NCBI GenBank assembly: GCA_019120355.1
Contig: DWVG01000017.1
Coordinates: forward strand, 1 to 57,678
From: Candidatus Ligilactobacillus faecavium
GTDB taxonomy: Bacteria > Bacillota > Bacilli > Lactobacillales > Lactobacillaceae
DNA length: 57,678 bases
Direction of reading: 5' to 3'
Shown: positions 47,814-55,827 of the stretch, in pieces
Position numbering within the stretch: position 1 is the stretch's first letter
Layout of the letters: each line of letters begins with the position of its first letter
Position numbers and translations under genes: made by a program
The notes under the pieces: generated by a model
Databases searched by the model: none
Told to the model about the DNA's origin: nothing
What the model saw: only the letters and a program-made list of their open reading frames with translations

Positions 47814-48503
47814 ATGACTGAATTTTTTAACGAACCAACCACTGAACAACTCCCGCATTTAAGCTTAAATCATGAATATTTACCGCATCATTTTGTTCAC
47901 GTTCTTGTTTCCCCAACTGCCAAATTTAATCCGTTGATCATTTTCATTGGGGACAGTCAAGAACAGCTTCACATTATTCCACTTTCTCACCTAAGCAGTC
48001 ACGGATTCACGATTGCTCTGCTATCAGCCGACCAATTGAATGGTGATCTGCATCAGCAAGTAAGTGAAATTAAATCTGCGATCCGTTTTTTACTTTTACA
48101 TGCCAACCAATTTTCAATTGATACAAACCGCATTTTCATCTGGGGCGAAGGTCGCGGTGCTGATCTAAGCGGGATTACCATTTTAACCGCCAATGATCCG
48201 GAATGGAATGCGGAAGACCCGCGTGTTCTTCCGCTCCGTTTGCGAGCTGGATTCTTATTTGGCGCATCGGAATATGATAAACTGACCGCAATGATTCCAG
48301 CGCATAAACGCCCGGCATTGTTTGTCTATAACGGAGAATGCGACTCATTTGATGAATCATCCCGGGATCAGTTTATCCATACTTATCGGCTTCAAAATGA
48401 AGCCCAAGATTTTATTTTGAAAAACACGACCAGCGGAACCAGTGCGTTTTACACCCCGTATATGCTGACAATTATTGAAAACCAGCTTCGAAAATATTTA
48501 TAA
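47814..48503 (+). CDS. Alpha/beta-hydrolase-like protein lacking the nucleophile Ser
   Basis: Esterase-like fold signature FIWGEGRGADLSG in place of GxSxG. Confidence 0.65.
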   Translation: MTEFFNEPTTEQLPHLSLNHEYLPHHFVHVLVSPTAKFNPLIIFIGDSQEQLHIIPLSHLSSHGFTIALLSADQLNGDLHQQVSEIKSAIRFLLLHANQFSIDTNRIFIWGEGRGADLSGITILTANDPEWNAEDPRVLPLRLRAGFLFGASEYDKLTAMIPAHKRPALFVYNGECDSFDESSRDQFIHTYRLQNEAQDFILKNTTSGTSAFYTPYMLTIIENQLRKYL

Positions 48504-48526
48504 ATAAAAAATAACTTAAAAAAGGA

Positions 48527-48555
48527 TTGACACCTGATCAAAACCACGTTATCAT
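48527..48555 (+). promoter_or_regulatory. Sigma-A promoter of candidate sRNA
   Basis: TTGACA (48527-48532), 17-bp spacer, TATCAT (48550-48555). Confidence 0.75.
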
Positions 48556-48561
48556 ATAGAC

Positions 48562-48687
48562 ATTGATGAAAGAGCTTTGTGAGCTTCCATCTCCCCCTAG
48601 ATTCGGCTCACGTTAATATGAGTTCTGTTCATCATCACTTACTCCTTTTTTCTCTGCACTATACGATGTATAATGCAGAGTTTTTTT
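48562..48687 (+). ncRNA. Candidate small regulatory RNA (~126 nt) with own promoter and terminator
   Basis: Stem GATGAAAGAGCT/AGTTCTGTTCATC plus GTGAGC/GCTCAC, loop ATCTCCCCCTAGAT, linker CTTACTCCTTTTTT, terminator CTCTGCACTATACGATGTATAATGCAGAG-TTTTTTT. Confidence 0.75.
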
Positions 48688-48762
48688 ATGCCTTCTCGCA
48701 TCCCATGCGGGTTATTTTTTTACTCTTTTTTCACTTCACAAAAAATTCAATAAAAAAATTTA

Positions 48763-48899
48763 AATCGTAATCCTCGTTTTTCACTTTCTAATAAACAAGC
48801 AATTCAATTCAATTTCTAAATCGTAATCCCGATCTAACGGACTTTTGGCTGTTGACACGCCTAGTTTGCCCCTTTATTATCTAAAAAGTAATCATTACT
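48763..48899 (+). promoter_or_regulatory. Zur-box-like operator cluster and promoter of metal ABC operon
   Basis: AATCGTAATCCTCG (48763), AAATCGTAATCCCGAT (48818), palindrome AGTAATCATTACT (48887-48899); TTGACA (48852-48857) - 17 bp - TATTAT (48875-48880). Confidence 0.7.
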
Positions 48900-48922
48900 A
48901 ATTTCATTAAAGGAGCTACTGA

Positions 48923-49813
48923 ATGAAGAAATTTTCAAAATTATTTTTATTAGCTGTCGGCGCAATTTTACTCACGTTTTCTTTAAGTGCTTGCGGAAAG
49001 CAATCGTCCACTAAAAAAGCATCAACTGACAAACTCAATGTCGTTGCAACAACCAATTTTTACGGCAACATTGCTCAGGAAGTTCTCGGCGATCACGGAA
49101 CCGTAACGTCGATCATTAATAGCCCAAACATTGATCCGCATGACTTTACCCCGACAACCGCAACCGCCAAAAAAGTTGCTAAGGCCAATCTTGTGATTGA
49201 AAACGGAGTAGGGTACGATACATGGATCAATAAGCTGCAAGCCCGGAAAATTCTTTCGGTCGGAAAAGTCGTTGGTGCCAAAGATGGTGATAACGAACAT
49301 CTATGGTACAATCCCGATAACATCGAAAAGTATGTTGACGCCCTTGCTGTCCAATACGGTCGGCTTTTGCCTCAAGACGCCGCAGCCTTCAAAAAGAACG
49401 CGGCTGCTTATAAAAAGAAATTAAACGTTCTTAATCAAAAAATGAATCAAATCAAAAACGAAAAGCAAAATGCAAATGTCGCCGTCAGTGAGCCAGTCTT
49501 TAACTATGCCCTTCAAAAGATGGGCTTCAAGGTCACTGACAATCATTTTGCCCTTGCAATCGAAGAAGGATCAGATCCGTCATATACTGATATTCGTGAC
49601 TTGCAAAACAGTATTAAAGAACACAAAATTGCATTTTTCGTTTTAAATAAACAGGATGATAGCAAAATCGTTGATAACATCGCTGACCTTTGCCGCAAAG
49701 AAAACGTTCCGATCTTAGAAGTCACCGAAACAATGCCAAAGGACGGTAACTACATCGAATGGTTCAGCAATGAATTAGATCAACTTGCTAAAATCGTTCA
49801 AGCAAAGAGGTAG
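48923..49813 (+). CDS. Metal (Zn/Mn) ABC transporter substrate-binding lipoprotein
   Basis: Lipobox LSACGKQ, NIDPHDFTPT, NEHLWYNPDN, IEEGSDPSYTDI. Confidence 0.93.
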   Translation: MKKFSKLFLLAVGAILLTFSLSACGKQSSTKKASTDKLNVVATTNFYGNIAQEVLGDHGTVTSIINSPNIDPHDFTPTTATAKKVAKANLVIENGVGYDTWINKLQARKILSVGKVVGAKDGDNEHLWYNPDNIEKYVDALAVQYGRLLPQDAAAFKKNAAAYKKKLNVLNQKMNQIKNEKQNANVAVSEPVFNYALQKMGFKVTDNHFALAIEEGSDPSYTDIRDLQNSIKEHKIAFFVLNKQDDSKIVDNIADLCRKENVPILEVTETMPKDGNYIEWFSNELDQLAKIVQAKR

Positions 49814-49820
49814 TCATCAT

Positions 49821-50483
49821 ATGCAACCAATTTTAGAAGTTGAAAATTTAGATATTAAAGTCCCTGATCGAACGCTTTTCCGGAATCTAAACTTTGCAAT
49901 TCCGCGAAATGAATTAACATGCATTACGGGCGAAAACGGCGTTGGCAAATCAACCTTGATCAAACATTTGATTCAGGATCTGAACCGCAACTCAACGATT
50001 CATGCGCAATTTGCGATTCCGCGCGATAAAGTTCAGTACGTGCCGCAATTGCGCAACATTGACGATGAATATCCGCTTAGTATTCATGACTTTGTTGCCT
50101 TAGGATTTAAGCATCGTATTTTGCCTTGGAATTCAAAAGCCATGAAGCAACGCTTGCGAGAAATTTTGGATGAAACAAAATTGACCCGCATCCAAGCGCG
50201 ACCGCTCGGAAAAGCTTCCGGCGGTGAAAAACAACGCGCTTATCTTGCCCAAGCATTGTGTGCTGATCCGCAGCTTTTAATTTTAGATGAAGCCACTGCG
50301 AACTTGGACCAATCAGCCAAACATTTTCTGTTGCAGCTTTTAAAATCGATCATGCAAAATCATGATCTTACTGTAATTTTTATCACGCACGACCCGGAAT
50401 TGATTGCTGCGTATGCTGATAACGAGCTGCACCTTGAAAATCAAACCGCAACAATGACTCGAATGAAGAAAGGAGAAAATTAA
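49821..50483 (+). CDS. Metal ABC transporter ATP-binding protein (start at 49821)
   Basis: Walker A GENGVGKSTLI, signature ASGGEKQRAYLAQAL, Walker B LLILDEATANLD; SD AGAGG before MQPILEVENL. Confidence 0.94.
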   Translation: MQPILEVENLDIKVPDRTLFRNLNFAIPRNELTCITGENGVGKSTLIKHLIQDLNRNSTIHAQFAIPRDKVQYVPQLRNIDDEYPLSIHDFVALGFKHRILPWNSKAMKQRLREILDETKLTRIQARPLGKASGGEKQRAYLAQALCADPQLLILDEATANLDQSAKHFLLQLLKSIMQNHDLTVIFITHDPELIAAYADNELHLENQTATMTRMKKGEN

Positions 50484-51283
50484 TGTTTAATTATGCTTTT
50501 ATGCAGTATGCATTCATTGCTGGAATATTTATCGCATTAATTTGTGCTGTGATGGGCGTTTTCGTCATCGCTCGGCAAACGTCATTTTTTGCCCATACCC
50601 TTTCTGAAATCGGCTTTTCAGGTGCAAGTTTTGGCGTGTTTGCGGGCATTTCACCGCTTACAGGCATGCTGCTTTTCACCTGTTGCAGTGCGTTATTTAT
50701 CGGATTTTCAGGTGAAAAAGTCAGTCGGCGCGAATCATCGATCAGTGTTTTTTCAGGAATTTTCTTAGGTCTGGGAGTTCTTTTCCTGTCGCTTTCCGAT
50801 AAGCAAGCAAATTACGCAACCAGCATTTTATTTGGAAGCATCGTCGGCATTGACGCTGCTAATCTGCGTGATCTCGTTTGTTTGAGTATCTTCTTATTGA
50901 TTCTAATTTTCTTTACTTTCCGGAAATTAGCCTTCAATTCTTTTGACGCTCAAGGTTCTGAATATAATCAGCGGTATAACAAGTTAATCTCGGTGCTCTT
51001 CCTCTTAATGCTGGCGTTGACCGTCAGCATTACTGCGCAAATTATTGGTGCGTTGCTGATTTTCGTTCTGCTTACGATTCCAGCATCTGCATCTAAGTAC
51101 TACGTTCATTCATTATGGAAAATGATTGGTCTGACCTTTATCTTCGCAATTACCGGAATTTGGCTTGGGTTATATTTAAGTTATTTAACAAACTGGCCCG
51201 TTAGTTTCTTTATCACGGTGATCGAAGCATTGATCTATGGTAGTGCGCTTTTAAAACAAAAAATCAGCAATCATCATAATTAA
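50483..51283 (+). CDS. Metal ABC transporter permease
   Basis: ABC-3 family TM protein: FFAHTLSEIGFSGASFGVFAGISPL. Confidence 0.94.
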   Translation: MFNYAFMQYAFIAGIFIALICAVMGVFVIARQTSFFAHTLSEIGFSGASFGVFAGISPLTGMLLFTCCSALFIGFSGEKVSRRESSISVFSGIFLGLGVLFLSLSDKQANYATSILFGSIVGIDAANLRDLVCLSIFLLILIFFTFRKLAFNSFDAQGSEYNQRYNKLISVLFLLMLALTVSITAQIIGALLIFVLLTIPASASKYYVHSLWKMIGLTFIFAITGIWLGLYLSYLTNWPVSFFITVIEALIYGSALLKQKISNHHN

Positions 51284-51414
51284 TATTTAATTGTTATAAT
51301 TCGATTTATTTTTGAAAAATACCCAATAGTGTTCATTATTAAATGAACATTATTTTTTTATATTCAAAATTTATATGGAATTAAATTTATTAAAGTGCTA
51401 AAATAAATCACAAC

Positions 51415-51502
51415 AGGGGTAGGATATATCTCGTAAATGGCCAATGGAACGGAATGTGAACTTTGGCAGAACCGCAATGGGCGATTTATATCCGCATTCA
51501 CC
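51415..51502 (+). promoter_or_regulatory. Tetrahydrofolate (THF/folT) riboswitch
   Basis: GGGGTAGGATATA ... TATATCCGC closing helix (GGATATA 51422-51428/TATATCC 51487-51493), inner GCCAA/TTGGC, located directly before folT-like gene. Confidence 0.75.
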
Positions 51503-51522
51503 ATAAAATTCATCTGGTGTAT

Positions 51523-51558
51523 GTGTCTCCCCCGTGGATTTTGGGAGGCTTTTTTTTG
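51523..51558 (+). terminator. Expression-platform terminator overlapping the folT SD
   Basis: GTCTCCC-CCGTGGATTTT-GGGAGGC-TTTTTTT; GGAGG is also the SD for ATG at 51559. Confidence 0.7.
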
Positions 51559-52101
51559 ATGAAAAAATTATCATGGAAAAGTCCGAAACTTGATGTTCGG
51601 ACCATCACTTTGTCTGCATTGTTAGTTGCAATTCAGATCGTTCTTAACAAAATTTCAATTGGCGATCCTGCCATTTTTAAAATCGGGATTGGTTTTCTCG
51701 GAACGGTATTGATCGGTTACCTTACCGGTCCGTGGCTTGGCGGTGTGATTCTCGTCCTCGTTGATATTATTTCAAATACCGTGTTCAGTTCCGGGGGAGT
51801 CTTTTTCCCAGGATTTACCTTTTCGGCATTCATCAGTGGAATTATTGCCGGGGCATTGCTCTATCACCAGAAGGTTACCTGGCAACGGATCTTTTTATAT
51901 GAATTTATTCAAATCTTAATTTCAAACGTTATTTTTACTACTCTTTGGATTTATATTTTGAGCATGACCTCGCCGCATCATATGGCGCTGACTGCTTTAC
52001 TGGCTGCCCGGATTCCCAAGGAAGTCATTTCATGGCCGATCCAAGCCATCGTTGATTTCTTGATTCTAAAGGCTGTATCAAAAACGCAAATTGCAAAATA
52101 A
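51559..52101 (+). CDS. folT: Folate ECF transporter S component (start at 51559)
   Basis: RTITLSALLVAIQIVLNKISIGDPAIFKIGIGFLGTVLIGYLTGPWLGGVILVLVDIISN. Confidence 0.9.
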   Translation: MKKLSWKSPKLDVRTITLSALLVAIQIVLNKISIGDPAIFKIGIGFLGTVLIGYLTGPWLGGVILVLVDIISNTVFSSGGVFFPGFTFSAFISGIIAGALLYHQKVTWQRIFLYEFIQILISNVIFTTLWIYILSMTSPHHMALTALLAARIPKEVISWPIQAIVDFLILKAVSKTQIAK

Positions 52102-52131
52102 AAAATGGTTGGCAATTGCCAACCATTTTTT
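52100..52131. terminator. Bidirectional terminator
   Basis: AAAAAATGGTTGGCAATTGCCAACCATTTTTT. Confidence 0.88.
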
Positions 52132-53341
52132 ATGCTTTCTTTGTATCAATTTCTTTTGTACTGTGATGAACCCATCCGATATTGATCAAAACCAATAAAG
52201 CCGTTGATAAGAACACCCCGCCGTAACCAAATGCTCCTGAAACCGTTGAACCAATCAACGGACCAAAAATATTTCCCATAAACTGAGCTGATTGATTATA
52301 GCTGAATACCCGGCCTGAGTATTCATTTGGCGAATACTTCGCTAATAATGTCTGAACTTGCGGAAGCAATGCTGCATCTGAAATGCCAACTAAGAACCGC
52401 AAAATTCCTAACTGCCAGACATTTGTTACAAAGGCTTGCGGAATGTAGACTAACATTGCAAAGATCAAACCGCCACGCAAAATCTTCTGCGTTCCGATTT
52501 TATCACCCCATGTTCCGAACAACGGAGCTGCAAACAACGTTGCAATCCCTGGCAAGGCGGCGATGATTCCACTAACCATGTCAACACTATGGCCGCCATG
52601 CAATAATTGTTGAACATATAAACTAATGACTGGTGAAATCGAATTATTTCCAGCCTGAATGATCAACGTTGTAACAAACATTCCAATAATGACTTGCGGA
52701 TATTCAAGCGATTTGAACAATTCGCGGGCCGGAAGCGTCTTTTCCTTTGAAACCGGAGTGAAGTTCCGTTCGTGAACAAAAAACAAGGTCAACGTAAATA
52801 CCGTTGCGTATGCCAGCCCAGTCAAGAAAAAGGTTACTCGATAACCGAATGCTCCGGCAATCGCTCCCCCGAATAATGGTCCGAGAAGCATTCCGGCCGT
52901 TGTCCCGGTCGACAAGGTACTTAATGCTTTCCCGCTATGCTTGCTTGGAACTTGAGAAGCAATCAGCGCTGATGTGTTCGCAACGTATCCGGCAAAGAAT
53001 CCCTGGAGTAACCGCAAAAGAGCTAACTGCCATACATGAGCAACCAATCCCATCGAAGCCATCATGACTCCCATGCCGGCAGCCGAAATCAGCATCACTT
53101 TCTTGCGGCCGTGCCGATCAGCAAATTTTCCCCAAATCGGGGCCATCCATGATGAAACTAAAAAAGTTGCTGAAAAAACGATTCCGCTCCAAAGATTCAA
53201 TTGCATCCGATTAAAATGTCCTAACGTCTTAATATATAAGGACATAAACGGCATGATCAATTGGAATCCCATTCCAACAATAAAGTTTCCAAACCAAAGA
53301 ACCCGCAAGTTTTGTTTCCATTCTGGGATTTTTGCTTTCAA
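52130..53341 (-). CDS. MFS multidrug efflux transporter
   Basis: 12-TM MFS; GKFADRHGRKKVMLISAAGMGV. Confidence 0.93.
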   Translation of the reverse strand: MKAKIPEWKQNLRVLWFGNFIVGMGFQLIMPFMSLYIKTLGHFNRMQLNLWSGIVFSATFLVSSWMAPIWGKFADRHGRKKVMLISAAGMGVMMASMGLVAHVWQLALLRLLQGFFAGYVANTSALIASQVPSKHSGKALSTLSTGTTAGMLLGPLFGGAIAGAFGYRVTFFLTGLAYATVFTLTLFFVHERNFTPVSKEKTLPARELFKSLEYPQVIIGMFVTTLIIQAGNNSISPVISLYVQQLLHGGHSVDMVSGIIAALPGIATLFAAPLFGTWGDKIGTQKILRGGLIFAMLVYIPQAFVTNVWQLGILRFLVGISDAALLPQVQTLLAKYSPNEYSGRVFSYNQSAQFMGNIFGPLIGSTVSGAFGYGGVFLSTALLVLINIGWVHHSTKEIDTKKA

Positions 53342-53440
53342 AGTCTCACCTCATTCTAACTATTTGTAAGTAAATTCATAACTTACTATTATACACGCTT
53401 TTCAGAAAAAAGCTAACTTTTGCGGTGAGCTTTCAAAAAA

Positions 53441-54025
53441 CTATCTCAATAATTGGTCGATTCGATGTTTCAGATCCGGCAAGACCTCTTCTTCAAACCA
53501 CGGATTGCAACTCATCCATAGTTGATTCCGCGGTGAAGGGTGAACCAACGGGAAATATTGTGGCAAATAATCTTGATAATTATGAACAACATCCGTTAGT
53601 TTAGCTGAACTTTTAAGGTGTAAATAATGCTTCGTTGCGTAACTTCCAACTAATAATGTTAATTTCAAATTCGGCATGGCTTCTAACAACCGCGGATGCC
53701 ATTTTTCAGCAAAGCCCTTCCGCGGTGGCAGGTCGCCTGATTTCCCTTTTCCCGGAAAATAAAAGTCCATCGGAAGAACCGCAATTTTACCTGAATGATA
53801 AAATTCTTCGCGGTTAATCCCCATCCAATCGCGAAGCCGGTCACCGCTTTTATCATTCCATACCATTTGGGTATCTTGAGCAACCCTTCCCGGAGCTTGG
53901 CCGACAATTAGGATTTGGGCATTCGCATCAGCATAATATAGCGGATCAATGCCCTGTTTCGTGTATTCTTGATTCATTGGATCTGCTTTGATTTCTTCAA
54001 AAATCTCTTGAAACTGATCTGCCAT
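53441..54025 (-). CDS. Uracil-DNA glycosylase family protein
   Basis: ILIVGQAPGRVAQDTQMVWNDKSGDRLRDWMGI, PLVHPSPRNQLWM. Confidence 0.9.
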   Translation of the reverse strand: MADQFQEIFEEIKADPMNQEYTKQGIDPLYYADANAQILIVGQAPGRVAQDTQMVWNDKSGDRLRDWMGINREEFYHSGKIAVLPMDFYFPGKGKSGDLPPRKGFAEKWHPRLLEAMPNLKLTLLVGSYATKHYLHLKSSAKLTDVVHNYQDYLPQYFPLVHPSPRNQLWMSCNPWFEEEVLPDLKHRIDQLLR

Positions 54026-54077
54026 TTTTCTCCTCCTAAAATCCTTAATCACCCTTATTATAGTAAAAAAGCAAAGA

Positions 54078-54094
54078 TGTAACAGAACTGTAAA
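54078..54094 (+). promoter_or_regulatory. WalR-box-like direct repeat
   Basis: TGTAAC-AGAAC-TGTAAA matches TGTWAH-N5-TGTWAH. Confidence 0.5.
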
Positions 54095-54259
54095 TTATTA
54101 AGATCATATTAACATCTCCAAAAGCGTATTATATCAACGTTTTAGTTAAATCGATTCTTTTTTTATATATTTTTAATTATTTGACGCATTATGGAAAGCC
54201 CTTTAAAATATAATTTGGGTGTATTTTTAAAGTCTATATAGTTATAGGAGTGAAATTTT

Positions 54260-55771
54260 TTGAAGAAAACAGCAAAGAAAATCGTTGCAGGAACAGTAGG
54301 TGCCGCTGGATTGTTTTTAGCTTCAGCAGCAACAACTGCAAATGCTGATTCTGTTCACCACGTTGTTAAGAATGACACTGTGTGGGCCTTATCTCAAAAA
54401 TTTGGAGTTTCAATTAAATCAATTGAACAACTAAACCACATTGATCAAAATACCAATATGATTTATGTTGGCCAAGATTTACAAATTCCAAATAAGGACA
54501 CACAAACTCCGAAGAACAACACACATACATATACTGTTCAATCCGGAGATTCTCTTTGGGCAATCGCTCAAAAATTCAATACAAGTGTTGACCACTTAAA
54601 ACAATTAAATGGTTTAACATCAAACTTGATCTATGTTGGTCAAACATTAAATGTCGATGGTCAAGCTGTTGCACAACCAGCAAAGGCTGCAACACCTGCT
54701 CCAGCTAAGACAGTTGCTCAGCCAGTTCAACAACAAGCACCAGTTGCAAAGGTTTCAGTTACTTCATCAACTCAAAAGGCAGCTCCAGTTGCTTCATCTG
54801 CAACCCAAGTTCAACCATCATCAGTTGCAACTTCAAAGGTTGCTCCTGCAGTTACAAGTTCATCAGCAACAACTGTTTCAAGTTCACAAGCTCCAGTTTC
54901 AAGTTCTGCTTCAACTTCAGTAAGTTCAAGCAGTTCTTCACAACAAACAGTTACAAGCAGTTCAAACTCACAAGCTTCAGTTGCCTCATCTGTTAGTTCT
55001 GCTGCTCCGGCTTCAACAGTTAGCTCACAAAGCAGTTCAAAGCAGGCTGTCATCGCTGCTAACCACATAACCGTTACGGTTAAGACAGGTGATTCCCTTT
55101 ACACGATCGCCCAAGAATACGGTGTATCAGTTGCTTCGTTACGTGAAGCTAATCCAAATTTAGGCAATTCATTGACAGTTGGTCAAAAGATCATCGTTAA
55201 TAATCCAACAAAGAACCCGGCAGCTGCTTCGTCTTCATCACAACAAGCTCAAGCAAGCTCAGCCAGTTCACAACAAGCAGTCCCAGCACCTCAAACACAG
55301 ACTGCTAATAACAATAACCACCAAGTTGCTCAAAGCAACAACAATCAACAACAAAACAACAATAATAATCAAGCTGCCCAAGCAAGCTCACAAACTCAAC
55401 AAAGTTCAACAACACGGACAGGCAGCGGAAACAACGTTGTTTCATTTGCTGAATCATTGATTGGGGTTCCATACGTATACGGCGGAACAACTCCAAGCGG
55501 TTTTGACTGCTCAGGTTTCGTTCAATACGTATACAGTCACTTTGGCGTAAACTTACCACGGACAACAACGCAACAAGAAAATTGCGGTACTCAAATTCCT
55601 GTAAGTCAAGCACAACCAGGTGACTTATACTTCTGGGGTAACAAGGGCTCTGCATACCACGTTGCCATCTGTATTGGCAATGGCCAATACATTGCCGCTC
55701 CAGAACCAGGCCAAAGCGTTTCAATTGGAAGTACCCAATACTTCCAACCATCATTTGCTGTTCGGTTGTAA
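54260..55771 (+). CDS. Secreted LysM (x3) - NlpC/P60 peptidoglycan hydrolase
   Basis: Signal peptide, three LysM repeats (HVVKNDTVWALSQKF, YTVQSGDSLWAIAQKF, VTVKTGDSLYTIAQEY), catalytic FDCSGFVQYVY ... AYHVAICIG. Confidence 0.96.
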   Translation: MKKTAKKIVAGTVGAAGLFLASAATTANADSVHHVVKNDTVWALSQKFGVSIKSIEQLNHIDQNTNMIYVGQDLQIPNKDTQTPKNNTHTYTVQSGDSLWAIAQKFNTSVDHLKQLNGLTSNLIYVGQTLNVDGQAVAQPAKAATPAPAKTVAQPVQQQAPVAKVSVTSSTQKAAPVASSATQVQPSSVATSKVAPAVTSSSATTVSSSQAPVSSSASTSVSSSSSSQQTVTSSSNSQASVASSVSSAAPASTVSSQSSSKQAVIAANHITVTVKTGDSLYTIAQEYGVSVASLREANPNLGNSLTVGQKIIVNNPTKNPAAASSSSQQAQASSASSQQAVPAPQTQTANNNNHQVAQSNNNQQQNNNNNQAAQASSQTQQSSTTRTGSGNNVVSFAESLIGVPYVYGGTTPSGFDCSGFVQYVYSHFGVNLPRTTTQQENCGTQIPVSQAQPGDLYFWGNKGSAYHVAICIGNGQYIAAPEPGQSVSIGSTQYFQPSFAVRL

Positions 55772-55789
55772 GATTAAAATTAATTATTA

Positions 55790-55826
55790 AAATAGGCTGT
55801 GACTTTCGTCACAGCCTATTTTTTTG
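55790..55826. terminator. Bidirectional terminator
   Basis: AAAATAGGCTGTGACTTTCGTCACAGCCTATTTTTTTG. Confidence 0.88.
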
Positions 55827-55827
55827 T

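Noticed and set aside
48562-48687. Is the small RNA 6S RNA, tmRNA, RNase P RNA or SRP RNA?
   Set aside because: Too short and lacks their hallmark architecture (6S central bubble, tmRNA ends, RNase P core); kept as an unassigned sRNA.
48579-48770. 63-aa ORF MSFHLPLDSAHVNMSSVHHHLLLF...
   Set aside because: Covers the sRNA loop and terminator hairpin; its frame has no RBS.
51463-51558. N-terminal extension MAEPQWAIYIRIHHKIHLVYVSPPWILGGFFL of FolT
   Set aside because: Translation of the riboswitch/terminator; ATG at 51559 has a good SD (GGGAGG).
55305-55754. 149-aa minus-strand ORF inside the LysM/P60 gene
   Set aside because: Antisense shadow ORF over a confident, domain-supported CDS.
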